A stretch of 61,231 nt of DNA from Corynebacterium urealyticum (GTDB lineage: Bacteria; Actinomycetota; Actinomycetes; Mycobacteriales; Mycobacteriaceae), in assembly GCA_020741275.1 (NCBI GenBank), contig DYZK01000032.1, positions 1 through 61,231 of the forward strand. The letters run 5' to 3'. How positions within the stretch are numbered: the stretch's first letter is position 1; every line of letters begins with the position of its first letter. Shown piece by piece: positions 47,618 to 56,621 of the stretch. The notes under the pieces were generated by a model. That model saw only the letters and a program-made list of their open reading frames with translations, was not told where the DNA came from and searched no databases. Both the position numbers and the translations under genes were made by a program.

Positions 47618-48823
47618 GTGTCTAAGCGCCTATTTACCAGCGAATCCGTGACCGAGGGGCATCCGGATAAGATCTGTGACGCGATCTCCGATACGATCCT
47701 CGACGCCATGCTCGCCGAGGACCCGCAGGCTCGCGTTGCCGTGGAGACCGTGGTCACCACCGGCCTCGTCCACGTCGTCGGCGAGGTCCGCACCTCGGGC
47801 TACGTTGAGATCCCGCAGCTGGTGCGCGACACCCTCAAGGAGATCGGTTTCACATCCTCCGACATGGGATTCGACGGCACCACCTGTGGTGTGTCTGTCT
47901 CTATCGGTGCGCAGTCGCCAGAGATTGGGGCCGGCGTGGACACCTCCCACGAGGTTCGCGGTTCCTCCTCGACCGACGAGGACGACCGTCAGGGCGCAGG
48001 CGACCAGGGGCTGATGTTCGGCTACGCGACGAACGAAACCCCGGAGTTTATGCCGCTGCCGATCTCCGTCGCCCACCGCCTCTCTCGTCGCCTGACGGAG
48101 GTCCGGAAGGAAGGCATCGTCACCGGCCTGCGCCCAGATGGCAAGACCCAGGTCACCTTCGAGTACGACGATGCCGGCACCCCGGTGCGCTTGGATACCG
48201 TCGTCATTTCCACGCAGCACGACCCGGAGCGCACCCAGGATGAGCTGCGAGAGCTGCTGTCCGAGCATGTGGTCGGCCACGTGCTCTCCGATGAGAGCCT
48301 CAAGCCTTTCGTGACTGATGACTTGAACCTTTTGGTCAACCCCTCGGGTTCCTTCATCTTGGGCGGACCAGCCGGCGATGCCGGTCTGACCGGTCGCAAG
48401 ATCATCGTCGACACCTACGGCGGCATGGCTCGCCACGGCGGCGGCGCTTTCTCCGGCAAGGACCCGTCGAAGGTGGATCGATCTGGCGCCTACGCGACCC
48501 GCTGGGTGGCGAAGAACATCGTGGCTGCCGGTCTGGCCGACCGCGCCGAGGTTCAGGTGGCCTACGCGATCGGCGTGGCCCGCCCCGTCGGCCTTTATGT
48601 GGAAACCTTCGGCACCGAGAAAGCGCCGGTGGAGGACATCCAGCGCGCCGTCGCCGAGGTCTTCGACCTGCGTCCGGCGTCGATCCTGCGCGAGTTGGAT
48701 CTGCTCCGACCGATCTACGCTCAGACCGCCGCTTATGGCCACTTCGGCCGTAATGACCTCGACCTGCCGTGGGAGCGCCTCGATAAGGTCGAGGAGCTCA
48801 AGAAGGCGATTGGCGGCAACTAA
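47618..48823 (+). CDS. metK: S-adenosylmethionine synthetase
   Basis: A 401-residue enzyme making SAM from methionine and ATP. The N-terminus has [47 protein letters not shown] and the C-terminal HFGR-type [13 protein letters not shown] are the family signatures. Start is GTG 47618. Control by McbR is supported by the upstream operator, linking expression to the SAM cycle. Confidence 0.97.
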   Translation: MSKRLFTSESVTEGHPDKICDAISDTILDAMLAEDPQARVAVETVVTTGLVHVVGEVRTSGYVEIPQLVRDTLKEIGFTSSDMGFDGTTCGVSVSIGAQSPEIGAGVDTSHEVRGSSSTDEDDRQGAGDQGLMFGYATNETPEFMPLPISVAHRLSRRLTEVRKEGIVTGLRPDGKTQVTFEYDDAGTPVRLDTVVISTQHDPERTQDELRELLSEHVVGHVLSDESLKPFVTDDLNLLVNPSGSFILGGPAGDAGLTGRKIIVDTYGGMARHGGGAFSGKDPSKVDRSGAYATRWVAKNIVAAGLADRAEVQVAYAIGVARPVGLYVETFGTEKAPVEDIQRAVAEVFDLRPASILRELDLLRPIYAQTAAYGHFGRNDLDLPWERLDKVEELKKAIGGN

Positions 48824-48831
48824 CGGCAGCG

Positions 48832-48870
48832 CCCAGGGCGCGCGTCCCGGCGCCCCGCTGGGTGTGTCTT
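48832..48870 (+). terminator. Terminator-like hairpin after metK
   Basis: CCCAG then GGCGC (48832-48841) pairs with GCGCC (48850-48854) and, across a 3-base bulge, CTGGG (48858-48862). TGTGTCTT follows. Confidence 0.6.
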
Positions 48871-48880
48871 CACCGTCGGC

Positions 48881-48886
48881 TAGCCT
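48881..48886 (+). promoter_or_regulatory. Candidate -10 for a leaderless priA mRNA
   Basis: TAGCCT ends seven bases before the priA ATG, with no ribosome-binding site between. Confidence 0.35.
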
Positions 48887-48893
48887 GTAGCTC

Positions 48894-51032
48894 ATGAACA
48901 CGACCGCACAGCCAGCCACGGCCATCCCCGGCGATGGTGAACCGCTCGCGGCCCGTGCGGGACGCGAGCCTCGCCGGATCGCCCGGGTGCTGCCGCTGGT
49001 TGGGGTGCCACACCTCGACCGTCTCTTCGACTACGAGGTTCCGGCCGAGATGGACGAGGACGCCCAGGCAGGCGTGCGGGTGCGTATCCGGTTCAATGGC
49101 CGCCTCGTGGACGGTTTCATCATCGAGCGACGTACGAGCAGTGACCACTCCGGAAAACTGCGTCCGCTGGAGCGGGTCATCAGCCCGATTCGGTTGCTGT
49201 CGGAGCACATGTGGCGGCTCGTTACTCAGCTCGCCGACCGCGCTGCTGGAACCCGGGCGGATGTTCTGCGGGCCGCGATCCCGCCCCGCCACGCGAGCGC
49301 TGAGAAAGCCGGGCTATTCGCGGGAGGCAAGTCGTGGGAGGACCTTTACTCGCCATTGGAGCCCGTCGCCGAGCTACGCGCCCAGGCCCGGAATGATGCC
49401 GAGGCCGCACTCGCGAAGTATCACTTCGGGCCGCGCTTCCTGGCGGCACTCCTTGATGAGGGCGCCGCCCCGCGGATGTCGCTGCTCACCGCTCCCGGGG
49501 ACGACGACGCCCGCCTGGCCGCTGTCCTTGCCGCCGCGACGGCGTGGGCCGGGAAAACGGCGCTGGTAATCGCTCCACATCAACGGCTCGTGGACCGGGT
49601 GAGCGAGGCCCTGGCGGCCTGGACGACGTCCGAACAGGTGCTCCAGATGACGGCCGCGGAGTCCTCGCACGTGCGCTACCGGCGTTTTCTCTCCATCGTG
49701 CTCGGCCAGGCGAGGATCGTCGTGGGTACCCGCAATGCAGTCTTCGCCCCGCTGAAAGACCTCGGCCTGGTGCTCGTGTTGGGCGAGGGGGACGATACGC
49801 TCGTCGATCCCCGAGCTCCCTACCTCCACGCCAGGGAGGTAGCGAAAACGCGCAGCCGCGGCGAATCTGCGGCACTGGCAATCATCGGTCACCACCGCAC
49901 CGCTGAGGTTCAGCAGTGGGTCGCGGCGGGGGAGTTGGCCTCCATTCGTCCCACGCCCGAAACTCTGCGCACCCAATTGCCCTGGATTCGTGGACTCGGT
50001 GACACCGAACGCCAACTCGAGGCAGAAAGCCACGCCCCGGGAAGCCGGCTGCCGGCCCTGGCTTTTTCCACGATCCGCGAGGCACTGGATGCGGATCGCA
50101 CCGTGCTGGTCCAGGTGCCGCGTCGCGGCTATGCCCCGGCGCTGGCCTGTGCCCGCTGCCGCACACCGGCTCGTTGCCGGAATTGCAATGGCCCGCTCGA
50201 GCTGCCACAGGCTAAGGATCATTCAGCTCCTACGTGCCGGTGGTGCGGGCACCTGCACCCGACATTCACCTGCACCAACTGCGGTAACCACGCATTGCGG
50301 ATGAGCGTGGTGGGCCACGACCGAACTGCGGAGGAGCTGGGCCGCGCATTCCCGGGCGTCCCGGTGACGATTTCGGGCGGAGAGCAAGTAAAAACATCCG
50401 TCCCGCCCGGGCGCCGCATCGTCGTCGCCACCCCAGGGGCCGAGCCGATCCTCCGTGCCCCCGATACGCCACCCGAGCAACCCAATGGGCACTACGGTGC
50501 GGCGATCATCTTGGACCCCTGGGCGCCGCTGACCCGCGCGGATCTGCGGGCCGAGGAGAACGCCTTGCGCCAGTGGATGGGCGCTGCCGCACTCGTCTCA
50601 CCCCGCGAGGATGGTGGCCGGGTCATCGTGGCAGGGGACTACCGGCTGGGCGCGATCCAGCAGCTTATCCGTTGGAACCCGGATGCCGCCGCCGCCGCAG
50701 AGTTGGCCAGCAGGGCGGAGGCACAGTTCCCACCGGCGGCGGTGGTGGCGGTCGTGGACGGGATCCCCGCCAGCCTGGCCGAGTTAGAGGAGGTCTGGGA
50801 GCTGCCGGAATCGGCGGAGCTTTTGGGGCCCGTGGAGCTTCCGTTCGGAGTCAGGCTTCCCGCGGGGCTGTCTAGCAGCCATGCGGACGAGGCTCGCCGA
50901 CTCATTATTCGCGTGCCACACGCTGATGCGCTGTCCTTGGGCAGCGCACTCAAAAGCGCTGTCGCCGTGCGCTCCTCCCAGCGTCACTCCGCACCCCTAC
51001 GCGTCGTCATGGACCCAGTACGTATCGGATAG
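48894..51032 (+). CDS. priA: Probable replication restart protein PriA, helicase motifs degenerate
   Basis: A 712-residue PriA homologue. The N-terminal DNA-binding domain starts near LPLVGVPHLDRLFDYEVP. The zinc-binding insertion, about residues 418-465, keeps eight cysteines (CARC, CRNC, CRWC, CTNC pairs). The ATPase motifs are lost: the place of Walker A reads LTAPGDDDARLAA, without the GKT lysine, and the Walker B/DEEH site reads VLGEGDDT. This degeneration is a known feature of actinobacterial PriA, which is thought to act as a structural replication-restart factor rather than a helicase. Genes def and fmt follow at once. Confidence 0.9.
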   Translation: MNTTAQPATAIPGDGEPLAARAGREPRRIARVLPLVGVPHLDRLFDYEVPAEMDEDAQAGVRVRIRFNGRLVDGFIIERRTSSDHSGKLRPLERVISPIRLLSEHMWRLVTQLADRAAGTRADVLRAAIPPRHASAEKAGLFAGGKSWEDLYSPLEPVAELRAQARNDAEAALAKYHFGPRFLAALLDEGAAPRMSLLTAPGDDDARLAAVLAAATAWAGKTALVIAPHQRLVDRVSEALAAWTTSEQVLQMTAAESSHVRYRRFLSIVLGQARIVVGTRNAVFAPLKDLGLVLVLGEGDDTLVDPRAPYLHAREVAKTRSRGESAALAIIGHHRTAEVQQWVAAGELASIRPTPETLRTQLPWIRGLGDTERQLEAESHAPGSRLPALAFSTIREALDADRTVLVQVPRRGYAPALACARCRTPARCRNCNGPLELPQAKDHSAPTCRWCGHLHPTFTCTNCGNHALRMSVVGHDRTAEELGRAFPGVPVTISGGEQVKTSVPPGRRIVVATPGAEPILRAPDTPPEQPNGHYGAAIILDPWAPLTRADLRAEENALRQWMGAAALVSPREDGGRVIVAGDYRLGAIQQLIRWNPDAAAAAELASRAEAQFPPAAVVAVVDGIPASLAELEEVWELPESAELLGPVELPFGVRLPAGLSSSHADEARRLIIRVPHADALSLGSALKSAVAVRSSQRHSAPLRVVMDPVRIG

Positions 51033-51035
51033 AGT
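51030..51035 (+). promoter_or_regulatory. Candidate -10 for a leaderless def mRNA
   Basis: TAGAGT overlaps the priA stop codon and ends six bases before the def ATG; the gap is ATCCCC, which is not a ribosome-binding site. The identical hexamer stands before rpe. Confidence 0.45.
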
Positions 51036-51041
51036 ATCCCC

Positions 51042-51542
51042 ATGGCTGTTCTGTCCCTGCGCTACTTCGGCGATCCCGTCCTCCGCACTCCTGCCTCCGA
51101 GGTCGCGGCCGATTTTTCTTCCGACGCTGCCCTCGGCACCCTCGTGGCGGACATGCTGGAAACCATGGACCACTACGGTGGAGTCGGCCTGGCCGCGAAC
51201 CAGGTCGGAGTCACCAAACGCGTCTTCGTCTACGACTGCGAGTCCGATCGCGGGCACGTCATCAACCCCACCTGGGAATCGGTCGGCGAGGAGACACAAA
51301 CGGGCCCGGAAGGCTGCTTGTCCATCCCAGGGATCCGCGGCGAGGTACAGCGTGCGGCGACCGTGCGACTGCGTGGACAGACACTGGATGGCGAGCTGGT
51401 CGACAGGGAAGTCTCAGGTCTACTGGCTCGCTGCGTGCAACACGAGACCGATCACCTGGACGGTGTGCTTTTCCTGAAGCACCTCTCGCCGGAGGACCGC
51501 AAGCAAGCTATGGCAGACATTCGACGCTCGGAGTGGTTTTAG
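51042..51542 (+). CDS. def: Peptide deformylase
   Basis: A 166-residue metalloenzyme removing the formyl group from new proteins. The three family motifs are intact: GVGLAANQVG, EGCLSIPG with the metal-binding cysteine, and QHETDHLDG with the HExxH histidines and catalytic glutamate. The gene ends directly before the fmt ATG, pairing addition and removal of the formyl group. Confidence 0.97.
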   Translation: MAVLSLRYFGDPVLRTPASEVAADFSSDAALGTLVADMLETMDHYGGVGLAANQVGVTKRVFVYDCESDRGHVINPTWESVGEETQTGPEGCLSIPGIRGEVQRAATVRLRGQTLDGELVDREVSGLLARCVQHETDHLDGVLFLKHLSPEDRKQAMADIRRSEWF

Positions 51543-52532
51543 ATGAAGATTCTTTTTGCTGGCACACCCAAGCCCGCCGCTATCGTTCTGGAGCACCTGC
51601 TCGCTGATCCGCGAGTGGAGGTTCTCGGGGTCATCACGCAACCCGATGCCCGTCGCGGGCGGGGGCGGAGCCTGCATCCCAGCCCCGTCGCGGAGGTTGC
51701 CGAGGCCGCTGGGCTGAAGGTGCACAAGTGGTCTTCCCTCGGAACCAGCTCCGAGGATGCAACGGCTGTTCGCGACACCCTGGCTGCCTATCGCGAGGCG
51801 GGCGCCAGCGCGGTGGCCGTGGTGGCCTACGGCAACCTGATCCCGGCAGATTTGCTCGACGCTGTTGAGTACGGCTGGGTGAACTTGCACTACTCCCTGC
51901 TGCCACGCTGGCGCGGTGCCGCCCCCGTCCAGGCAGCCATCGCTGCGGGCGACGAGGAGACCGGTGCGACGATCTTCCGCATCGAGCAGGGCTTGGACAC
52001 CGGTCCGATGCTGTCGAAGAAGGCTTATCAGATCGGAATCCGCGATACCGCCGAGGACGTGCTCATCGAGCTCACCGACTCCGGCAAGTCGTTGCTGGCC
52101 GACACCCTGGTGGCGCTCGGCGAAGGTACGGCCACCCCGCAGCAGCAGCCAGAGGAGGGGGCGACGCATGCCCCGAAGATTCACCCTGCTGACGCGCGGA
52201 TCGATTTCTCTGCGCCGGCGAAGGTGATTCAGCGGCGCGCCCGTGCCCACACCCCGGCACCGGGTGCGTGGTGCACGCTGGATGGCCAGCGTTATAAGTT
52301 CGGGCTGATGCTACCGGTGGCCGAGGGGGAGGAGTTCCCGGAGTTGGAGCCCGGCCTGCTGTGGGCAGATAAGACGCGGGTGCTCGTCGGCACCGGCGAT
52401 ACTCCGCTGCTGGTCGAGAACATCCAGCCACCGGGTAAGAAGATGATGCGGGCCGCCGATTGGGCCCGAGGCCAGCAGGAATTGCTGGCGCAGTCCCCAC
52501 GCTTTGATATCGAGGAAAACACAACTAAATGA
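51543..52532 (+). CDS. fmt: Methionyl-tRNA formyltransferase
   Basis: A 329-residue enzyme that formylates initiator Met-tRNA with formyl-tetrahydrofolate. The catalytic loop is VNLHYSLLPRWRGAAPVQ with the HxSLLP signature, followed by the catalytic aspartate region EQGLDTGPML. The C-terminal OB-like domain binds tRNA. ATG is adjacent to the def stop, and its own stop overlaps rsmB by four bases. Confidence 0.97.
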   Translation: MKILFAGTPKPAAIVLEHLLADPRVEVLGVITQPDARRGRGRSLHPSPVAEVAEAAGLKVHKWSSLGTSSEDATAVRDTLAAYREAGASAVAVVAYGNLIPADLLDAVEYGWVNLHYSLLPRWRGAAPVQAAIAAGDEETGATIFRIEQGLDTGPMLSKKAYQIGIRDTAEDVLIELTDSGKSLLADTLVALGEGTATPQQQPEEGATHAPKIHPADARIDFSAPAKVIQRRARAHTPAPGAWCTLDGQRYKFGLMLPVAEGEEFPELEPGLLWADKTRVLVGTGDTPLLVENIQPPGKKMMRAADWARGQQELLAQSPRFDIEENTTK

Positions 52533-54070
52533 GTTCTTTTCGTTCGAGGTCCGAGTCCGCGCGGAGCGGCAAGGCACGCCCCAACACGGCTTCCCGTGGT
52601 ACCGGTCGGGCTAGGCAGCGTGACACGGGGCGGGCGCGGGGCTATCAGCAGCGTCGCCCGGAGCACCGCCAGGAAAAGAGCCGACGGGCCGGGACCGGGG
52701 ATAAGGCTCGCGACGCAGCATTCACCGTGCTTCGGCAGGTCACCGAGGAGGACGCCTACGGCAACCTCGCCCTGCCGGCCGTCCTGCGGGAGCGCGGGAT
52801 TAGCGGCAGGGATGCGAACTTCGCCACCGAACTGACCTACGGCACGCTGCGGGCAACCGGGCTGCTCGACGCGATCATCGCCAAAGCTGCGGGACGGCCC
52901 GTGGCGAAGATTGATTCGGTGGCGCTCGACGCGCTGCGCATCGGCGCCTATCAGCTGCTCCGCACCCGGGTCGAGCCCCACGCCGCGGTGGACACTTCGG
53001 TAGAGCTGGTCAAGGCCAACGGCGGGGGCAAGGCTAGTGGCTTCGTCAACGGTGTGCTGCGCACGATTTCTCGCAGCACACCCGAACAGTGGCTGGACCG
53101 GGTCGCTCCCGGTTCGGACTTGGCCAGCATGGCGCTGCGCTTCGCTCACCCCGAGTGGATCGCTGCCGCCTTCAACCAGGCGCTCGGCGGGAGCTCGGAG
53201 AAGCCCGCAGCTGATCTGGCCGAGGCGTTGGAAGCCGATGACGCCCGCCCCACGGTGCACCTGGCCGCCCGGCCGGGGCAGATCTCAGCCGAGGAGCTCG
53301 CGCTCATCACCGGGGGCGAGCAGGGCCGCTGGTCGGATTACGCGGTTTACCTAGATTCCGGTGCGCCGGGCGAGCTCGAGGCGATCACTCAGGGCCTGGC
53401 GAGCGTCCAGGACGAGGGGTCCCAGTTGATTTCCTTGGCTCTGGTTCAGGCACCCCTGGAACGGGAGGACCGCGGGCGTTGGCTCGACCTCTGCGCAGGA
53501 CCGGGTGGCAAGACCGCCTTCATCGGCTCGTGGGCGCAGGCAGAGCAGGCCACAGTGGACGCCACCGAGATCTCCGCCCACCGGGCTGAGCTCGTCGCAA
53601 AATCCACCAAGGAGCTGCCAGTTCGGGTTCGCACCGGCGACGGGCGGAACCTCGCGGGCGTCCGCGACCTCCAGCTTCCTGAGGAGGGTTTCGACCGGGT
53701 TCTCGTCGACGCCCCGTGCACCGGCCTGGGTGCGCTGCGTCGACGCCCGGAGGCCCGCTGGCGCAAGCAGGAGACGGACGTTACCGAGCTGGTGCCCCTT
53801 CAGCGCGAGTTGTTGCGCTCGGCGTGGGAGGCCACCGCATCGGGCGGGGTGGTCATCTACTCGACCTGCTCGCCGCACCCGCTGGAGACCACGCAGCTGG
53901 TGGACTCTTTCTGCCGCGATACGGGGGCCGAGCCCATCGATCTGGGCGCCGAGGTGCCGGCGCTGGCCTCCGCAGCGGCTGCCGGGGGAGCGGTCGGACC
54001 CTATATCCAGCTGTGGCCGCACCGCCACGGCACCGACGCGATGTTCATCGCGGGCATCAGAAAAGCCTAA
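52529..54070 (+). CDS. rsmB: 16S rRNA m5C967 methyltransferase RsmB
   Basis: A 513-residue SAM-dependent RNA methyltransferase (Fmu/Sun family). The first 50 residues are a basic arginine-rich extension. A NusB-like RNA-binding domain (about 50-200, with DAYGNLALPAVLRERG) is followed by the methyltransferase domain with LDLCAGPGGKTAFIGS, DAPCTGLGALRRRPEARW and the second catalytic cysteine in YSTCSPHPLET. The start overlaps the fmt stop (ATGA). Confidence 0.95.
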   Translation: MSSFRSRSESARSGKARPNTASRGTGRARQRDTGRARGYQQRRPEHRQEKSRRAGTGDKARDAAFTVLRQVTEEDAYGNLALPAVLRERGISGRDANFATELTYGTLRATGLLDAIIAKAAGRPVAKIDSVALDALRIGAYQLLRTRVEPHAAVDTSVELVKANGGGKASGFVNGVLRTISRSTPEQWLDRVAPGSDLASMALRFAHPEWIAAAFNQALGGSSEKPAADLAEALEADDARPTVHLAARPGQISAEELALITGGEQGRWSDYAVYLDSGAPGELEAITQGLASVQDEGSQLISLALVQAPLEREDRGRWLDLCAGPGGKTAFIGSWAQAEQATVDATEISAHRAELVAKSTKELPVRVRTGDGRNLAGVRDLQLPEEGFDRVLVDAPCTGLGALRRRPEARWRKQETDVTELVPLQRELLRSAWEATASGGVVIYSTCSPHPLETTQLVDSFCRDTGAEPIDLGAEVPALASAAAAGGAVGPYIQLWPHRHGTDAMFIAGIRKA

Positions 54071-54071
54071 G

Positions 54072-54077
54072 TAGAGT
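54072..54077 (+). promoter_or_regulatory. Candidate -10 for a leaderless rpe mRNA
   Basis: TAGAGT ends seven bases before the rpe ATG and matches the hexamer before def exactly. Confidence 0.4.
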
Positions 54078-54084
54078 GAGTGTT

Positions 54085-54771
54085 ATGAGCACAGCGAACG
54101 GACAGCAGACCATCATCGCCCCCTCCATCCTCGCCGCGGATTTCTCCGCCCTTGGCGCGGAGGTGGCGGCCATCTCGGACGCCGAGTGGGTGCACATCGA
54201 TGTGATGGACGGCCACTTCGTCCCCAACCTTTCCTTTGGCGCCCCGGTCGCCAAGTCCCTGATCGGGAAGACCGTGCAGTTCCTGGACGTCCACCTCATG
54301 ATCGAGGACCCGCAGCGCTGGGTGAAGGAGTACACCGACTTCGACAACGTCACCTTCCACGTGGAGGCTGCTGGCGGGGTCGAGGAATCGGTTGCACTGG
54401 CTCGCGCCTTGCGTGCTGCGGGGACCAAAGCCGGCGTGTCCATCAAGCCAAATACCCCGGTGGAGCCGTTGCTGGAGCACCTGGCGGAGTTTGACCTCGT
54501 GTTGGTGATGAGCGTGGAGCCAGGCTTCGGCGGGCAAAAATTCATGCCCGAGGTGCTGGACAAGGTGCGCGCTCTGCGTGCACGGATCGACGCCGAGGGC
54601 TTGGAGACCCTCATCGAAATCGACGGTGGCATTGGGCCCGAGACCGCTGCGGAGGCCGCTGCGGCCGGGGTCGATGTCTATGTCGCGGGTTCCTCGGTCT
54701 TTGGCAAGGAGGACCGCAACCAGGCGATCGGCGAGATCCGCGCGGCCGCGGAGGCCAACGCTGGTGCCTAA
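54085..54771 (+). CDS. rpe: Ribulose-phosphate 3-epimerase
   Basis: A 228-residue TIM-barrel epimerase that interconverts ribulose 5-phosphate and xylulose 5-phosphate. IAPSILAADFSALGAEV starts the barrel; HIDVMDGHFVPNLSFGAPV, LMIEDP, MSVEPGFGGQKFMPEVLDKV and EIDGGIGPETA carry the metal ligands and catalytic aspartates. ATG 54085 gives the normal start. It supplies the pentose pathway whose ribulose 5-phosphate is also a riboflavin precursor; ribD overlaps its end. Confidence 0.97.
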   Translation: MSTANGQQTIIAPSILAADFSALGAEVAAISDAEWVHIDVMDGHFVPNLSFGAPVAKSLIGKTVQFLDVHLMIEDPQRWVKEYTDFDNVTFHVEAAGGVEESVALARALRAAGTKAGVSIKPNTPVEPLLEHLAEFDLVLVMSVEPGFGGQKFMPEVLDKVRALRARIDAEGLETLIEIDGGIGPETAAEAAAAGVDVYVAGSSVFGKEDRNQAIGEIRAAAEANAGA

Positions 54772-55873
54772 CAGTCCCCAGCGCGGACCCCAGCCTGCGA
54801 AGCAGGGGACGAGCTCGTCGCGTACCGAGGTTCCAGCGGACCTGCCAGCAGAGTTTTTGCTCGCCGACGAGATGGGCTGGCAGGCTGCCGGCAGGACGTT
54901 ACCCAACCCGCCGGTGGGCTGCGTGATCGTGGATTCGGCCGGCACGATTCTTGGCCGGGGCGCTACGGAGCCGGCTGGAGGTAGGCATGCCGAGGTGGTT
55001 GCGCTGCAGGCCGCCGATGCGCGTGCCGCTGGTGCCACCGCATACGTCACCCTCGAGCCCTGTAACCACACCGGGCGCACTGGACCGTGCGCGGAGGCCC
55101 TGATCGCCGCCGGCGTCGCGGAAGTGCACTATCTTTTCGCTGACCCGGGCAAGGCGGAGGGCGGGGGAGGCGAGCGCCTGCGTTCCGCGGGTGTGACCGT
55201 GAGCGGCCCCTATCTCGAGCCCTTCCATCTGGGGGAGCACCGTTTTAGCGTTGAACCCTGGCTGCGCGCCGCGCAGCTGGGCAGACCGCAGGTGACGCTG
55301 AAGTTCGCTAGCACCCTCAATGGCATGGCTGCTGCCACGGACCGCACGAGCCAGTGGATCACCGGTCCGACTGCCCGCGCGGACGTCCACGCAGACCGGC
55401 AGTACCGGGAGGCGATCCTGGTGGGTACCGGAACCGTCCTGGCCGATGACCCGCAGCTCACCGCTCGCCCCGGCGGGGTGGAAAGCCTTCGGCAGCCTAT
55501 TCGGTTCGCACTTGGGCAGCGGGCGATCCCCTCCAGCGCTCGACTCCTGCAAGCTGGCGCGCACGCGTCAGCAGGCCAGCATCTGGCGACCCGGGATCTG
55601 GAGGCAGCTCTGCACGAGCTGCGACAGCAGGGCATCTCCGATGTGCTGGTCGAGGGCGGACCCGAACTTGCGGGAAGCTTTCTCGCCCTCGGACTGGTCG
55701 ACGAGATCCGGGCCTATCTGGCCCCCGCTTGGCTGCCGCGCGGTCTGCCCGCATTGGGAGACGGCGGCATCGGTAGTACGTCGATCACGGATTTGAAGCG
55801 CTTCACGACGCGCAGCGTGCAACGCATCGGAGAGGACATCCTCTGGCTAGCGCAACGCCAGCACGGGGATTGA
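54764..55873 (+). CDS. ribD: Bifunctional riboflavin deaminase/reductase RibD
   Basis: A 369-residue enzyme for two early riboflavin steps. I place the start at GTG 54764, overlapping the last eight bases of rpe. The N-terminal deaminase has the zinc site in GGRHAEVVALQ and EPCNHTGRTGPC. The C-terminal reductase domain, about residues 170-369, has LKFASTLNGMAAATDRTSQWITG and VEGGPELAGSFLALGLVDEI. About 25 disordered residues precede the deaminase. Confidence 0.95.
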   Translation: MPNSPQRGPQPAKQGTSSSRTEVPADLPAEFLLADEMGWQAAGRTLPNPPVGCVIVDSAGTILGRGATEPAGGRHAEVVALQAADARAAGATAYVTLEPCNHTGRTGPCAEALIAAGVAEVHYLFADPGKAEGGGGERLRSAGVTVSGPYLEPFHLGEHRFSVEPWLRAAQLGRPQVTLKFASTLNGMAAATDRTSQWITGPTARADVHADRQYREAILVGTGTVLADDPQLTARPGGVESLRQPIRFALGQRAIPSSARLLQAGAHASAGQHLATRDLEAALHELRQQGISDVLVEGGPELAGSFLALGLVDEIRAYLAPAWLPRGLPALGDGGIGSTSITDLKRFTTRSVQRIGEDILWLAQRQHGD

Positions 55874-55888
55874 CCGGTGCGCGAGAGC

Positions 55889-55906
55889 ATGAAGATATAT
55901 CATCAT
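55889..55906 (+). promoter_or_regulatory. AT-rich imperfect palindrome between ribD and ribE
   Basis: ATGAAGATATATCATCAT is symmetric except for one pair around the core GATATATC. It contains a possible -10 (TATATC) and lies about 36 bases before the ribE start, so it may be a promoter, an operator or both. No FMN riboswitch is seen in this spacer. Confidence 0.35.
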
Positions 55907-55941
55907 TGGTAGTTTTCACCCCGACGTCAGAGAGGGCGGCT

Positions 55942-56532
55942 TTGTTCACCGGAATCATCGAAGAAATCGGTCACGTCGAAAAGATCGAGACGCTTCCCGA
56001 TGCCGCGCGCATCCGCATCGCCGCCTCCCACGTGGTCTCCGACGCCGGGCTCGGAGACTCCATCGCCGTCAACGGCGTGTGCCTGACCGTCACCGACTTC
56101 GACGACACCGGCTTTACCGCTGACGTCATGCAGGTCACCCTCGACTACACGACATTGCGCACCCTCGCCGAGGGGGCGCCCGTCAACCTGGAGCGCGCGA
56201 TGTCTGCCCAAGGCCGCTTCGGCGGACACGTCGTCCAGGGGCATGTTGACGGCACCGCTACCCTTCGGGAACGGGTTCCCTCCGAGCACTGGGAGATCTT
56301 CCGCTTCCAGCTGGACGACCCGGAACTTGCAACCTACCTCGTCAAAAAGGGTTCCGTCGCGATCAACGGCACCTCCCTGACCATCGCCGAACTAGCCGAT
56401 GGGCTCTTTGAGGTCAGCCTCATCCCCGCCACAATGGAGGCCACGATGCTGGGTGAACTCCAGCCGGGGGATAAGGTCAATGTCGAATGCGACGTGCTTG
56501 CGAAATACGTGCGCTCCATGCTCGACCGCTGA
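55942..56532 (+). CDS. ribE: Riboflavin synthase alpha subunit
   Basis: A 196-residue enzyme that makes riboflavin from two molecules of dimethylribityllumazine. The TTG at 55942 is the best start because the protein then begins [15 protein letters not shown], the invariant family N-terminus, with AGAGAGGGCGG upstream. Two lumazine-binding repeats are visible, each with a NGVCLTV/NGTSLTI-type strand. Upstream in-frame sequence is intergenic. Confidence 0.95.
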   Translation: MFTGIIEEIGHVEKIETLPDAARIRIAASHVVSDAGLGDSIAVNGVCLTVTDFDDTGFTADVMQVTLDYTTLRTLAEGAPVNLERAMSAQGRFGGHVVQGHVDGTATLRERVPSEHWEIFRFQLDDPELATYLVKKGSVAINGTSLTIAELADGLFEVSLIPATMEATMLGELQPGDKVNVECDVLAKYVRSMLDR

Positions 56533-56621
56533 CCCGCCGCAACAGAGCAATAAAGAAGAATTCGACAAGCCCTAAACCACCCGCCCCGACTGGGCGAGGG
56601 TGGCATCGTTGGAAAGAAGCT

